Positions 8,281-16,355 are shown, counted from the first letter of the stretch. The stretch: 64,000 nt of DNA from RYN-230 sp963813975 (GCA_963813975.1 CAWFAP010000006.1:1116001-1180000); one strand, 5' to 3'. Made by a program: numbers and translations. The notes: generated by a model from the sequence alone, not told the origin.

Positions 8281-8610
8281 TCAGTGGGCGTGTCTTACCG
8301 GCTGTGTGAGTGACGTGGCCTGACGATGGGCCGCAGGCAATGCTGTTCGCGGAAGACACAGCATATGGCCTTCGTTTACCGCTTCTTCCCTTTTTCCCCG
8401 TAGCCATTTTCTGATTCGCGTAACCGCTTCCTTGGTATCGATTGCATCTTCCGTTTGGGTCGGGCTCGGGCTGTGGCTTCTTTTCTTTATCTGGAATAGC
8501 CTCAGATGAGGCAATTCTTTCGGGGGAACATCTTGGCCTAGGCCCCAGCTGTGGTTTCCTTGGCTGAAGCGCGTCGTTTTCCTCGCCACTAGGCTTACCG
8601 GAGGTGGCAT
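8281..8610 (-). CDS. hypothetical protein, weakly supported
   Basis: A 109-residue frame from ATG 8610 (MPPPVSLVARKTTRFSQGNH) with GGAAG upstream. It overlaps the end of the small membrane protein gene by 16 bases. It is basic and proline-rich with no recognisable domain. A competing frame (8042-8407, same strand) overlaps its 3' part. Coding status is uncertain; the overlap and ribosome site are the only support. Confidence 0.3.
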   Translation of the reverse strand: MPPPVSLVARKTTRFSQGNHSWGLGQDVPPKELPHLRLFQIKKRSHSPSPTQTEDAIDTKEAVTRIRKWLRGKREEAVNEGHMLCLPRTALPAAHRQATSLTQPVRHAH

Positions 8611-8840
8611 TTTCTTCTTCCTGTCTTTGCCAATGTCTGGGCTGCTACCAGTGGGTCGGGTGTAATCGCCGTATTCTCCGATTTGCATGTCGTTACAAGC
8701 GCAAGCCCTATAAGAAAGGCCGCCCGTCCTATTAGCCGCGTGAGGCGACGACGTCGGGCCTTGGTGGCATATCGTTCTAGGTCATCCAGCCATGTAGGAA
8801 GAGTGGTCGTACTATTGTTGACGCGTTTGAAAATTGACAT
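8595..8840 (-). CDS. small single-pass membrane protein
   Basis: An 81-residue protein from ATG 8840, preceded by GGAAGGAAG. MSIFKRVNNSTTTLPTWLDD and a basic ARRRRLTRL stretch lead into one hydrophobic helix (IGRAAFLIGLALVTT), followed by a short tail. It lies immediately downstream of a 21-base tandem repeat. I do not recognise the family; the low-GC setting matches the hypothetical protein at 7218-8033. Confidence 0.5.
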   Translation of the reverse strand: MSIFKRVNNSTTTLPTWLDDLERYATKARRRRLTRLIGRAAFLIGLALVTTCKSENTAITPDPLVAAQTLAKTGRRKCHLR

Positions 8841-8846
8841 AGCTTC

Positions 8847-8888
8847 CTTCCTTCTCTGAGGAAGCGTCTTCCTTCTCTGAGGAAGCGT
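8847..8888. repeat. 21-base tandem repeat upstream of the small membrane gene
   Basis: CTTCCTTCTCTGAGGAAGCG plus T occurs twice head to tail (8847-8867 and 8868-8888). Each unit can fold on itself (CTTCC with GGAAG). It lies in the 5' leader of the minus-strand gene starting at 8840 and overlaps its ribosome-site region, so it could be an operator or a leader hairpin. Confidence 0.6.
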
Positions 8889-9114
8889 GTTTCGCGTGGC
8901 CCTGAAGTCTTGAAGCCAACCCAAAACGAGCCGGCACATCCCCCACGTCCTAGCCTGCTATTGACTCTTACTTTGCCATAAGCTAGCCCTCGCTTGAAGA
9001 GCTTGCAGCTTCAGCGGACTAGATGATCACGCTAGCGCCGTCACATCAGGGCGGATCTAGCTGGACTTGAACCGCCGACCTCATCCTTATCAGTTGATCC
9101 ACCGTGGTGTCCTA
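8889..9114. other. intergenic stretch with a tRNA-Ile 3' remnant, up to the IS630 end
   Basis: No gene is supported here. It holds the upstream region of the small membrane gene, a degenerate tRNA-Ile 3' half at 9049-9093, and the TA target dinucleotide of the IS630-family element at 9113-9114. Confidence 0.6.
9049..9093 (-). repeat. degenerate 3' half of a tRNA-Ile(GAT)
   Basis: On the minus strand CTGATAAGGATGAGGTCGGC and GGTTCAAGTCCAGC match the anticodon loop, variable region and T-loop of tRNA-Ile(GAT). The T-stem has mismatches and the 5' half is absent. It is therefore a remnant, perhaps an att footprint of an element from a tRNA-Ile site carried in with this unit. Confidence 0.55.
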
Positions 9115-10480
9115 GTGTCATCCGCCTGAGATTCCAGACATTAATATCTATGCTGTTGGTATGTCGCTTCCTGTTGCGCCACTGGCGCTGTCGGGCGAGG
9201 ACCAGGCTGAGCTTGAGCGGCTGGCGCATTGCGGGGACCGCCGCCTGGAGGAGCGCGCCAGAGTCGTGCTGGCCTGCGCGGCCTCGGCCGACGGGAATTC
9301 CGGGGTGGCTGCTGAGCTGGGGCTTTCCGTTGAGACGGTGCGGAAGTGGCGCTCCAGGTTCACCAAGTCCGGGTCGGCAGGGCTCGCGGACGCCCCGCGC
9401 CCCGGCCGGCGGAAGGCAGGCCTCGTGCTCACGGACGCCGAGCGGGACCAGCTGGCCCGGTGGGCCCGGCGGGGGAAGACGTCGCAGGTCCTGGCGCTGC
9501 GGGCGAAGATCGTGCTGGCTTGCGCGCAGGACAGGGAGAACAAGGCCGTCGCCGCTGAGCTGCGGACCAGCGAGCACAACGTGGCCCGCTGGCGGGGCCG
9601 GTTCGTCCGCCAGCGGCTGGACGGGCTGCACGACGAGAAGCGCCCCGGCCGGCCGCCCTCGATCCTGCTGGACAAGGTCGAGGAGGTCGTCACCGCCACC
9701 CTGGAGGAGATCCCGCGGGACGCCACCCACTGGTCACGGGCATCGATGGCCCGGCGCAGCGGCCTGTCGGAGTCCACGGTGGGCCGGATCTGGCGCAAGT
9801 TCGACCTCAAGCCGCACCTGCTCGACGGGTTCAAGCTGTCGACGGACCCGCTGTTCGTGGAGAAGGTCGTCGACGTCGTCGGCCTCTACCACAACCCGCC
9901 AGAGAAGGCCGTAGTGCTCTGTGTGGACGAGAAGTCCCAGGTCCAGGCCCTGGACCGGTCCCAGCCGGTCCTCCCGATGATGCCCGGCATGCCCGAGCGC
10001 CGTACCCACGACTACGCCCGCCACGGCGTGACCAGCCTGTTCGCCGCCTTCAACATCGAAGACGGCACCGTGATCAGCGAGCTGCACCGCCGCCACCGCC
10101 ACCAGGAATTCCTGAAGTTCCTCAAGCGGATCGACAAGAACGTCCCGGCCGGCCTGGACGTCCACCTGGTCTGCGACAACTACGGCACCCACAAAACCCC
10201 GGTCATCCAGGACTGGCTGGGCAAGCACCCCCGCTTCCACGTCCACTTCACCCCGACCGGGTCATCGTGGATCAACCAGGTAGAACGCTGGTTCGGCTAC
10301 CTCACGGACAAGAAGATCCGCCGCGGCGTCCACAAGTCCGTCCAGGCCCTGGAAGCCGACATCCGCGACTGGATCGAGCACTGGAACCAGAACCCCCGCC
10401 CCTTCGCCTGGACGAAGACCGCCGAGGAGATCCTCAACTCCCTGGCCGAATATTTGTCGAAGATTTCAGGCGGAGCACAC
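9115..10480 (+). mobile_element. intact IS630-family insertion sequence
   Basis: The ends are imperfect inverted repeats. The left end GTGTCATCCGCCTGAGAT matches the reverse complement of the right end, GTGTGCTCCGCCTGAAAT, with further matches inward. Each end abuts a TA (9113-9114 and 10481-10482), the duplicated target of IS630/Tc1 elements. The element is about 1366 bp with one transposase gene. It is the only clearly undamaged mobile gene in the island, so it is probably the latest arrival in this unit. Confidence 0.85.
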
Positions 10481-10483
10481 TAG
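9161..10483 (+). CDS. IS630-family transposase
   Basis: A 440-residue protein. Two N-terminal helix-turn-helix regions (SVETVRKWRSRF and TSEHNVARWRGRF) recognise the ends. The DDE catalytic core shows VLCVDEKSQVQAL, DVHLVCDNYGTHKTP and SSWINQVERWFGYL. Length and order fit full IS630 enzymes. The ribosome site is weak, as often in insertion sequences. The stop TAG at 10481-10483 uses the TA of the duplicated target plus the next host base, so the reading frame ends exactly at the element edge. Confidence 0.92.
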   Translation: MSLPVAPLALSGEDQAELERLAHCGDRRLEERARVVLACAASADGNSGVAAELGLSVETVRKWRSRFTKSGSAGLADAPRPGRRKAGLVLTDAERDQLARWARRGKTSQVLALRAKIVLACAQDRENKAVAAELRTSEHNVARWRGRFVRQRLDGLHDEKRPGRPPSILLDKVEEVVTATLEEIPRDATHWSRASMARRSGLSESTVGRIWRKFDLKPHLLDGFKLSTDPLFVEKVVDVVGLYHNPPEKAVVLCVDEKSQVQALDRSQPVLPMMPGMPERRTHDYARHGVTSLFAAFNIEDGTVISELHRRHRHQEFLKFLKRIDKNVPAGLDVHLVCDNYGTHKTPVIQDWLGKHPRFHVHFTPTGSSWINQVERWFGYLTDKKIRRGVHKSVQALEADIRDWIEHWNQNPRPFAWTKTAEEILNSLAEYLSKISGGAH

Positions 10484-10619
10484 TGGCCGAGCCGAGGTTG
10501 GAGCGGGTGCCGGGTCGGGCTCGGACCGGCACGCGACATGCCTGGCTGTTGTCATGTGGTGTTGTCAGCCTCTGAGCGGCGCGGGATCAGGGGCCGGAGT
10601 CCAGACTTAGCCAGCCACT

Positions 10620-11602
10620 ATGAAGCTGGCCGAGTACGGCGAGGCTGTGATGCCGCTGGCCCTGCGCGGGCTGGAACTCAAGACGCTCGATCCCTACTTG
10701 GCCGGGTGGCGGAAGCGGGTCATCCCGGCGCTCGGGCATCTTCCCGTGCGGATGATCACAAATGGTGCGGTTGACCGGACCGTACACGCCTGGATTGCTG
10801 ATGAGTGCTCGCGCTCCACGGTCAGAACAGCATTGCTGCCCTGACGCGGATCATGGAACAAGCGCTGCGTGATGGGATCATCGACCGCAACCCGGCGCGT
10901 GTGACCGGCTGGCAGCGCGAATACCAGCGCGCCGAAGATGAGCTTGACGATCCTCGCTCGCTCGCGCTGGCAGATTGGGAGGCGCTAGAGCGCCTGGCCG
11001 CCGCGCTCGTGGCCCGCTCGTACGGGCACTACCAAGGCTGGGGCGACGCCGTGGCAGCCGCTGCGTGCACTGCGGCGCGTATCAGGGGGAGATCTCCGGT
11101 GTCCGGAAGAAAGACATTGACCGGGAGAGATGGCTCTGGACTGTGCGTCGGCAGACCACCCCGGGCCCTGGTGGCCTCATCGACAAAGGCACCAAAGGGA
11201 AGCGGGCCCGCACGGTTCCGCTGATTGTGGAGATCCGGCCGCTATTTGCCGCACGGCTCGATAAGGCGGCCGGCGATGATGCGCGTCTGTTCACCGGCCC
11301 TCGCGGTGGCCGGATCTCAACGGCGGTGCTGAGGGACGCGACCCACTGGGATGAAGTCGTCACCCGGCTCGGCTACGAGCACCTGGTGCGGCATGACCTG
11401 CGGCACACCGGGCTCACGTGGATGGCTGATGCCGGCGTCCCGGTGCACGTCCTGCGGAAGATCGCCGGGCATGGCGCGCTGACCACCACCCAGCGGTATC
11501 TGCATCCGGACCAGCGGTTCCATCACCGACGCTGGCGAAGCCCTGACCGCCCATCTGAGCGTCCGCCGGTCCCCAAGTGGTCCCCAGCTGCGGGTCGTCT
11601 AG
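10620..11602 (+). pseudogene. tyrosine integrase, at least three frameshifts
   Basis: Three frames read in sequence: MKLAEYGEAVMPLALRGLEL from 10620, IAALTRIMEQALRDGIIDRN around 10840, and GEISGVRKKDIDRERWLWTV from about 11085. Catalytic motifs HDLRHTG and HGALTTTQRYLHPD are present. A last shift near 11520 gives ITDAGEALTAHLSVRRSPSG and a stop at 11602. The N-terminal arm-binding part is short; the IS630 insertion upstream may have removed it. The gene ends 80 bases before att copy B, the normal integrase-att order. It served the first island unit. Confidence 0.75.
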
Positions 11603-11963
11603 GCTGCCGTGCGCTCTCACGCCTTAATGACAAAAGGCCCGCTGACCTGGGCGGAGTGCCCTGATCAACGGACCTTGCCAGCTGGTCGGGACGGCCGGAT
11701 TTGAACCGGCGACCCCTTGACCCCCAGGCACGAATCGGGTGTCTGGCCCGGTCTGAGGGACTCGGGCGGGGAGCCGCCCCCTGCAGATTCGCCCCGCAGG
11801 GTCGCGGCGAGTCCGGGGGAGTCTGAGGGCAGTGGCTCCCGTAATTGGCTCCCTGGATTCCTTGACCATCCGTCATAGACGCCGGTTTCGCCGGGTTTCC
11901 GGTCCGCCGCTGGCTCCCGTACGGTTCTCTCCGGTGGCTCCCCGGGGCGGGAGAGGGTTCCTC
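11603..11963. other. spacer with att copy B, no gene
   Basis: It holds the post-integrase spacer, the att copy at 11683-11727, and about 230 bases with repeats of TGGCTCCC (near 11831, 11848, 11911, 11935) similar to the integrase tail region at 25100-25120. No frame is convincing. A GGGAGAGGG ribosome site at its end serves the small gene at 11964. Confidence 0.55.
11683..11727 (-). repeat. tRNA-Pro 3'-end att copy B
   Basis: TGGTCGGGACGGCCGGATTT and GAACCGGCGACCCCTTGACC, ending CCCAG, equal the 3' half of the tRNA-Pro without a mismatch that I can see. It follows an integrase C-terminus, as at the real tRNA, so it is a right-end att of the first unit and shared boundary with the second. 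Confidence 0.88.
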
Positions 11964-12187
11964 ATGCCGATCAGGATCGGCGACGGCAGGGATATCGACG
12001 GCCGGATCGTCGCGACCGCCACCGAGCGGGCTGGCGGCTGGTGGGAGGTTACCTACTGGCGCGGTTCTTCGACCGGGACCAGGCCATCACCGCGCTGACG
12101 GTCACCGGGCCGCTGGAGAGCGGGCGCGGCAGGAACACCCCGGTCGTGACAGCGCTCCGGCAGGACCCTGCTTACCGGGCCTCCTGA
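11964..12187 (+). pseudogene. unrecognised small protein, copy 1 (one frameshift)
   Basis: After GGGAGAGGG an ATG opens MPIRIGDGRDIDGRIVATAT and ERAGGWWEVTYW. One base is then missing near 12060 relative to copy 2, after which RFFDRDQAITALTVTGPLES and NTPVVTALRQ follow. Downstream both copies can also be read as a hydrophobic segment (LLTGLLIRFTITFAVA here). The paralogue at 16926 is broken at a different base, so combining the two gives an uninterrupted protein of at least 70 residues. I do not recognise the family. Confidence 0.55.
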
Positions 12188-12296
12188 TCAGGTTCACCAT
12201 CACGTTCGCCGTGGCCAGGGTCGCCGAGCATGGAATAGAAGGCCTTGGCCCGGTCCACGTCGGAGACCGGGATGACGACTACCTCGAGGCGGGTGT

Positions 12297-13277
12297 CTAT
12301 GGTCCGGTCATACCCGGCTCGGAAGGAAATCCGAACACCGCGAGCAGGCCGGGATTTCCGAACGACGTAACCTGGCTGATCCCGCGGTCGGTCACGGTCA
12401 GCACGCAGACGCCGTAGGGCTGCAGCTGCCCGTCAGCGTCCCGCGCGTACACCGCCGCGGCGGGCTGGCCGTTGGCGCCGGTGGCCAGCATCCGCCAGTC
12501 GCCGGCGCCGCCGAGGACGCGGTCGCGCAGGAACGGGATGCAGGCAGGGCGGCCCGAGAACCAGGACCGCAGCGGCGTCGCCTCCAGGATGACGTCCTCG
12601 ACCAGCAGCCGCTCGAGGGCAGCGGCGTCGGCGTTCTCGAACGCGGCGATGTACTCATCCAACAGGGCCCGCGCCTGCGGTATGTCCGGCTCGGTGATCT
12701 GATCAGCTGCGGGGGCTACTTCCTCCAGCCGGGCCCGGGCCCGCTGCAGCGCGCTCTTCACTGACGCCGTCGTCGTGTCGAGCATGACCGCGACCTGCGC
12801 GGCGGGAAACTCGAGCACGTCGCGCAGGACGAGCACGGCGCGCTGCCGGGGCGGCAGATACTGCAGGCTTGCGATGAGTGCCAGCCGCAGGCTCTCGCGG
12901 GCGGTGACGATGACCGCCGGGTCGGCCGCCTCCGGGATCGCCAGCGCGTCCGGGACCGGGTCGAGCCACGCGACGTCTGGTCCGGCGTCCTCGGGCCATA
13001 CCGCCGGATCCGGCTCCGCGTCGTATAGTCCCGACGGCAGCACCCGGCGATCGCGACGGGACAGCGCCGTGAGGCATGCATTGGTAGCGATCTGGTACAG
13101 CCACGTGCGTACCGAGGACCGGCCCTCGAAGCTGCCGTACGAGCGCCAGGCGCGCAGGTAGGTCTCCTGGACCAGGTCCTCGGTGTCCGCGACCGAGCCG
13201 AGCATCCGATAGCAGTGCGCGAACAGCTCGCGCCGGAACGGCTCCGTGTCCCGGCCGAACGCCGCGCTATCCGGCAT
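12297..13277 (-). CDS. ECF sigma factor with SnoaL-like C-terminal domain
   Basis: A 326-residue protein. Region 2 is FAHCYRMLGSVADTEDLVQE and TYLRAWRSYGSFEGRSSVRT. Region 4 is YLPPRQRAVLVLRDVLEFPA with TTASVKSALQRARARL. The last 120 residues (LLDEYIAAFENADAAALERL, then VLTVTDRGISQVTSF) form the NTF2/SnoaL-like domain of the SigG/SigJ-type (TIGR02960-like) group, where it modulates activity instead of an anti-sigma factor. It overlaps the upstream TIGR03086-like gene by 11 bases. Its place between two att copies makes it probable island cargo. Confidence 0.88.
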   Translation of the reverse strand: MPDSAAFGRDTEPFRRELFAHCYRMLGSVADTEDLVQETYLRAWRSYGSFEGRSSVRTWLYQIATNACLTALSRRDRRVLPSGLYDAEPDPAVWPEDAGPDVAWLDPVPDALAIPEAADPAVIVTARESLRLALIASLQYLPPRQRAVLVLRDVLEFPAAQVAVMLDTTTASVKSALQRARARLEEVAPAADQITEPDIPQARALLDEYIAAFENADAAALERLLVEDVILEATPLRSWFSGRPACIPFLRDRVLGGAGDWRMLATGANGQPAAAVYARDADGQLQPYGVCVLTVTDRGISQVTSFGNPGLLAVFGFPSEPGMTGP

Positions 13278-13833
13278 CAGTCACACCGGCCGCGCCGAGG
13301 TAGGCGGCGAGCTGGTCCGCGGGCCCAGCCCCGGCCGACGCGGGCGCGACGGGCCCGAACGGGGCCTCCCCGTCCGGCCCGCGGAAACCGTCGGTGATCG
13401 CCAGCCGTGCCGAGGCGAGCAGCTCGGTCGCCAGCTCGGGGTCCAGGTCGCCCGGGTAGCCGATAGCGCGGGCCAGGTCCCAGCCGTGAGCGAACTGATC
13501 CAGGGCCGCCATGCTCCGCACGGCAGCGCCCGGGAACTCGCCGAACGGCAGCCGGATCATCCGGCCGAGCACGCCATCGGCCTCGAACGCCGCCGCCGCC
13601 ATCCGGGCGCTCTCCTCGTAGGCGGCGACGAAATCACCGGCCGTGTAGTCCACGTCGGTGGGCTCGCTAGTGCCGCTGACGACACCGGCCCACCAGCGGG
13701 CCGTGTCGGTGAAGTGGTTGATCAGCGCGCGAACGTCCCAGGATGCGCACGGCGTGGGTGCATCCAGGTCGCCGGGCTGCACTTTCTGAAGGACTGCCAG
13801 GGTGCTGCTCAGGGCTCTATCCAGTTCGGTCAC
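13267..13833 (-). CDS. TIGR03086-like DinB/mycothiol-dependent maleylpyruvate isomerase-fold protein
   Basis: A 188-residue protein from GTG 13833 with AGGAG seven bases upstream. MTELDRALSSTLAVLQKVQP, DAPTPCASWDVRALINHFTD, ALDQFAHGWDLARAIG fits the TIGR03086 group of the DinB-like four-helix fold. Its His residues (NHF, AHGWD) form a metal site in relatives. It is translationally linked to the sigma factor, a common pairing in actinomycetes. Substrate is unknown. Confidence 0.8.
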   Translation of the reverse strand: MTELDRALSSTLAVLQKVQPGDLDAPTPCASWDVRALINHFTDTARWWAGVVSGTSEPTDVDYTAGDFVAAYEESARMAAAAFEADGVLGRMIRLPFGEFPGAAVRSMAALDQFAHGWDLARAIGYPGDLDPELATELLASARLAITDGFRGPDGEAPFGPVAPASAGAGPADQLAAYLGAAGVTDAG

Positions 13834-13960
13834 GTGCGTGCTCCTGATTCTCTCGCCTGCAAAGGCCGTCAATCAGGTAGACCTGGCCGCCCGGCGAAAG
13901 GAATCGGTACCGTTCGATCAGGTCTCGGTGATGATCTTGACGGGCTGGCCCGTAACGGGG

Positions 13961-14044
13961 ACCACGCAGCGGTACCTGCACCCCGACCATGGGGCCATCG
14001 CCGATGCCGGCGAAGCGCTGCGCGCCTACCTGAATGCCCGATGA
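13961..14044 (+). pseudogene. integrase C-terminal remnant (second unit)
   Basis: TTQRYLHPDHGAIADAGEAL followed by RAYLNAR and a stop is the tail of a tyrosine integrase with the catalytic Tyr, close to the one at 11480-11560. Everything before the Tyr motif is gone; upstream sequence to 13834 is unrelated. The GGTCCC-AAATGGTCCCAA sequence after it corresponds to CCAAGTGGTCCCCAG after the other integrases. It sits 47 bases before att copy C. Confidence 0.75.
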
Positions 14045-14090
14045 GAGAGGCCGTGGTCCCAAAATGGTCCCAAGGCTGTTCGGAAATCCG

Positions 14091-14120
14091 TCGGGACGGC
14101 CGGATTTGAACCGGCGACCC
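14091..14120 (-). repeat. tRNA-Pro 3'-end att copy C (short)
   Basis: TCGGGACGGCCGGATTTGAA and CCGGCGACCC equal the acceptor and T-arm part of the tRNA-Pro exactly. The match ends before the CTTGACCCCCAG anticodon part, where a different integrase tail begins abruptly at 14121. It is therefore a recombined or truncated boundary between the second and third units. Confidence 0.82.
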
Positions 14121-14225
14121 ATGTCCACGACGCAGCGCTACCTCCATGCTCTTCCCGATGCGGATGACACCGCACTTGACGCCTTCAGCAAGATCCGTAA
14201 CCGCAGCAAGGGGCAGCCCGCGTGA
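14121..14225 (+). pseudogene. second integrase C-terminal remnant of another subtype
   Basis: A frame MSTTQRYLHALPDADDTALD then AFSKIRNRSKGQPA matches the C-terminal end, with catalytic Tyr, of a different actinobacterial integrase subgroup. Its first base directly follows the tRNA-like copy. Two integrase tails of different subtypes on either side of one 30-base att copy imply a deletion or recombination within the stack. Confidence 0.7.
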
Positions 14226-14379
14226 TCCATGTCCAGGGAGACGGGAGCAGAGCAGGCAGCTAGCACGAAGACGTCGGTACCGGCTCGCCCTGGCCGATGC
14301 TGGCAGGCCCGATTCCTGCAGACGTGATCCAGGTCAGCGGCCGGGTAAGTGGATCGGGGGGGTGCTGCGTTTAAGAAGC

Positions 14380-14905
14380 GTGAGCCAGGAACAACAGGAG
14401 TTCGCAGAGTTTTACGCGGCCAGCAGGGATGCGTGCCTGCGGGCGGTAATCGCCGGACTGGTGACGCCGCGCAGGCCGAAGACATGGTCGCCGAGGCTTT
14501 CGCTCGGGCATGGGCATCCTGGGCCAAGGTCCGCCGGTACTCCGCACCGCGAGGATGGGTCGTGCGCGCCGCGCTGAACACCGGCGTCTCGTGGTGGCGG
14601 CCCCGTCGGCGCGAGATCCCGCTCGCCAGCCACGACGCCGCCGCGCTCGCCGAGCCGGCGGAGGGGCTGGACGCCGCTGTCCTGGCCGCGCTGCGGCGGC
14701 TGCGGCCTGCCAGCGCGAGGTTATCGCGCTGCGAGTGTTCCTGGACCTGGACACCAGGGCCACCGCCCAAGTTCTCGGGATCGCCCCCGGCACAGTCACC
14801 GCGCACCTGTCCCGCGCGGCGACAGCGCTGCGCCGCGAGCCAGCCCTGCACAGCCTGGTCACTCCTTCCCGCGCCCTTACCGCCCACGACGGAGGTCAGC
14901 AGTGA
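14380..14905 (+). pseudogene. ECF sigma factor, two frameshifts
   Basis: The three frames combine to MSQEQQEFAEFYAASRDACL, then AQAEDMVAEAFARAWASW (region 2), GWVVRAALNTGVSWWRPRRR, and QREVIALRVFLDLDTRATAQ with GIAPGTVTAHLSRAATAL (region 4), about 170 residues. Single bases seem lost near 14455 and 14708. The stop at 14905 overlaps the next gene by GTGA, as in intact sigma/regulator pairs. The conservation of both flanks at each break suggests sequence error or recent damage. Confidence 0.72.
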
Positions 14906-15528
14906 ATGACATCGATGACGTGCTGCTCCAGGCACGCAACGCCCTCTCCGGGGCCCGCATGGAGACTCCGGTGGAGGCCATCCTGGCCAAAGGCCGGTCC
15001 CGGCGGCACCGCAGGCGGCTGGTTCAGTTGTCGGCTGCGGGCGTCGCCGCCAGCGGGTGCCTGGCCCTGGGCCTGGCCGCGGTCGTCGGCTCCGGAAGCT
15101 CCGCCCCGGTACCGGGGACGATCCGCACCGCGGCGTTCACCCTCGCCCGCAACGCCAACGGCACGGCGTCGCTGAAGCTGAACCAGGATCAGACGTTCGA
15201 CCCCACCGCTCTCCAGCAGGCCCTTGCCCGCGACGGCATCCCCGCCCTGGTCCAGACCGACATTTTCTGCATATCCACTCCCGCGCCGCCCAGCGGCGGG
15301 GTCGTGTCCGTCCAGCTCCCCGACGGCAGCCCGGTACCCGTAACCGGTCGCAAGTCGCCGGTCCCGCCGGATGCTCTGACCGTGATCAATCCCGCCGCCA
15401 TGCCCGCCGGGACCGAACTGAGCTTCACCTACGTCAACCACGACCGCGTTCTCACCGGGGGCCTCATCTACACAGCTGCACACACCTGCAGCTCGACCCC
15501 CCCGGCAGGCTCGCCACCGGCAGAATAG
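14902..15528 (+). CDS. membrane-anchored protein paired with the sigma factor
   Basis: A 208-residue protein from GTG 14902 with GGAGG at 14891. A 45-residue cytosolic part (MNDIDDVLLQARNALSGARM, KGRSRRHRRR) precedes one membrane helix (SAAGVAASGCLALGLAAVVG). An extracytoplasmic domain of about 140 residues follows. Position and topology fit a sigma-associated membrane regulator, but the anti-sigma zinc motif is absent, so that role is only inferred. A terminator-like hairpin follows at 15547. Confidence 0.72.
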   Translation: MNDIDDVLLQARNALSGARMETPVEAILAKGRSRRHRRRLVQLSAAGVAASGCLALGLAAVVGSGSSAPVPGTIRTAAFTLARNANGTASLKLNQDQTFDPTALQQALARDGIPALVQTDIFCISTPAPPSGGVVSVQLPDGSPVPVTGRKSPVPPDALTVINPAAMPAGTELSFTYVNHDRVLTGGLIYTAAHTCSSTPPAGSPPAE

Positions 15529-15546
15529 CCCCACAGTCACTCCACC

Positions 15547-15572
15547 TGGCCCGGCCCTTAGGGGCCGGGCCA
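15547..15572 (+). terminator. hairpin terminator after the sigma operon
   Basis: TGGCCCGGCCC and GGGCCGGGCCA form a perfect 11-bp stem with loop TTAG, 18 bases after the stop at 15528. There is no T-run, as is usual in high-GC actinobacteria. Confidence 0.75.
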
Positions 15573-15670
15573 AGCCAGGAAACCGAGCGGGCCGGGTGCG
15601 AAGCGCATGTCGAGAGGCTGGAAGCCGCGCAGGTCACCGTCCCGAGCGAGCGAGCAGGATATACGTATCC

Positions 15671-15853
15671 ATGGGTTATCTCCGGACGGTGGCCGTCGCC
15701 CGCCTGCATGAGGCGATCGACGTGACCGCACGGAGCCGCGGCGGAGGCGGCCTCAACGTTATCTTCGGTGCAGCCCGTGAACTGCGGCGGTGGCGGCAAG
15801 AGCCTGCAGTCCAGGACGTCTACGAGCGCATCATGACCCTGATGGCGGCGTAA
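15671..15853 (+). CDS. small hypothetical protein
   Basis: A 60-residue frame, MGYLRTVAVARLHEAIDVTA to YERIMTLMAA. The ribosome site is weak (AGCAGGA about 10 bases upstream). No domain is recognised. It ends 12 bases before the folate gene remnant, which has GGGGGG upstream. It may be genuine because its amino acid pattern (RELRRWRQEPAVQDVYERI) looks helical and coding, but support is thin. Confidence 0.4.
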   Translation: MGYLRTVAVARLHEAIDVTARSRGGGGLNVIFGAARELRRWRQEPAVQDVYERIMTLMAA

Positions 15854-15865
15854 AGGGGGGCACTG

Positions 15866-16355
15866 GTGGCCAGCGGGCTCGGCGAGGCCAAGCGGGCGAT
15901 CCGCAATCAGGTCTGGGACCGCCTGTAGCGCGGGGGTGTCGTCGGCCCTGGAGTACGTGGCTACATCCCCGCGTTCGAGGGAGCCATCGCCGCGGCGGAC
16001 CGGCTCGCTCAGCTCCCCGCATGGCAGGCGGCTCAGGTTGTCAAAGCGGTCCCGGACCGGGCGCAGCAGCCCGTGCGGGAACGGGTGCTGCGGGACGGCA
16101 AGCTGCTGTATATGGCCGTCCCAAGACTGGCGGACGCCCTGCCCTTCTACGTGCTGGACCCAGCCCGGCTGGGAGTGCCGCCCGCCGAGGCGGCATCGCG
16201 GGAAGGCGCTGAGCGCGCCGCGCAGAAGGTCAGCGTGGGCGAGATGCGGCCGATCCAGCTGGTGGTCTGCGGCAGCGTCGCGGTGAACCGGGCCGGGGCC
16301 AGGCTCGGCAAAGGCGCAGGCTATTCCGACATCGAGGTCGCGCTGATCCGGTGCC
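15866..16355 (+). pseudogene. 5-formyltetrahydrofolate cyclo-ligase-like gene, nonsense mutation and 3' truncation
   Basis: From GTG 15866: ASGLGEAKRAIRNQVWDRL, then a TAG at 15926, then GYIPAFEGAIAAADRLAQLP, GKLLYMAVPRLADALPFYVL and VCGSVAVNRAGARLGKGAGY with SDIEVALI. This is the actinobacterial MTHFS-like family of about 230 residues that recycles 5-formyl-tetrahydrofolate. The last third is missing: the similarity stops near 16355, where a methyltransferase fragment on the other strand begins. The TAG replaces what is normally Glu or Gln. Inactive. Confidence 0.75.

Noticed and set aside
8042..8407. 121-residue frame on the minus strand
   Set aside because: No ribosome site, overlaps another weak frame, low-complexity basic composition; the next gene's own GTG and ribosome site lie at 8033.
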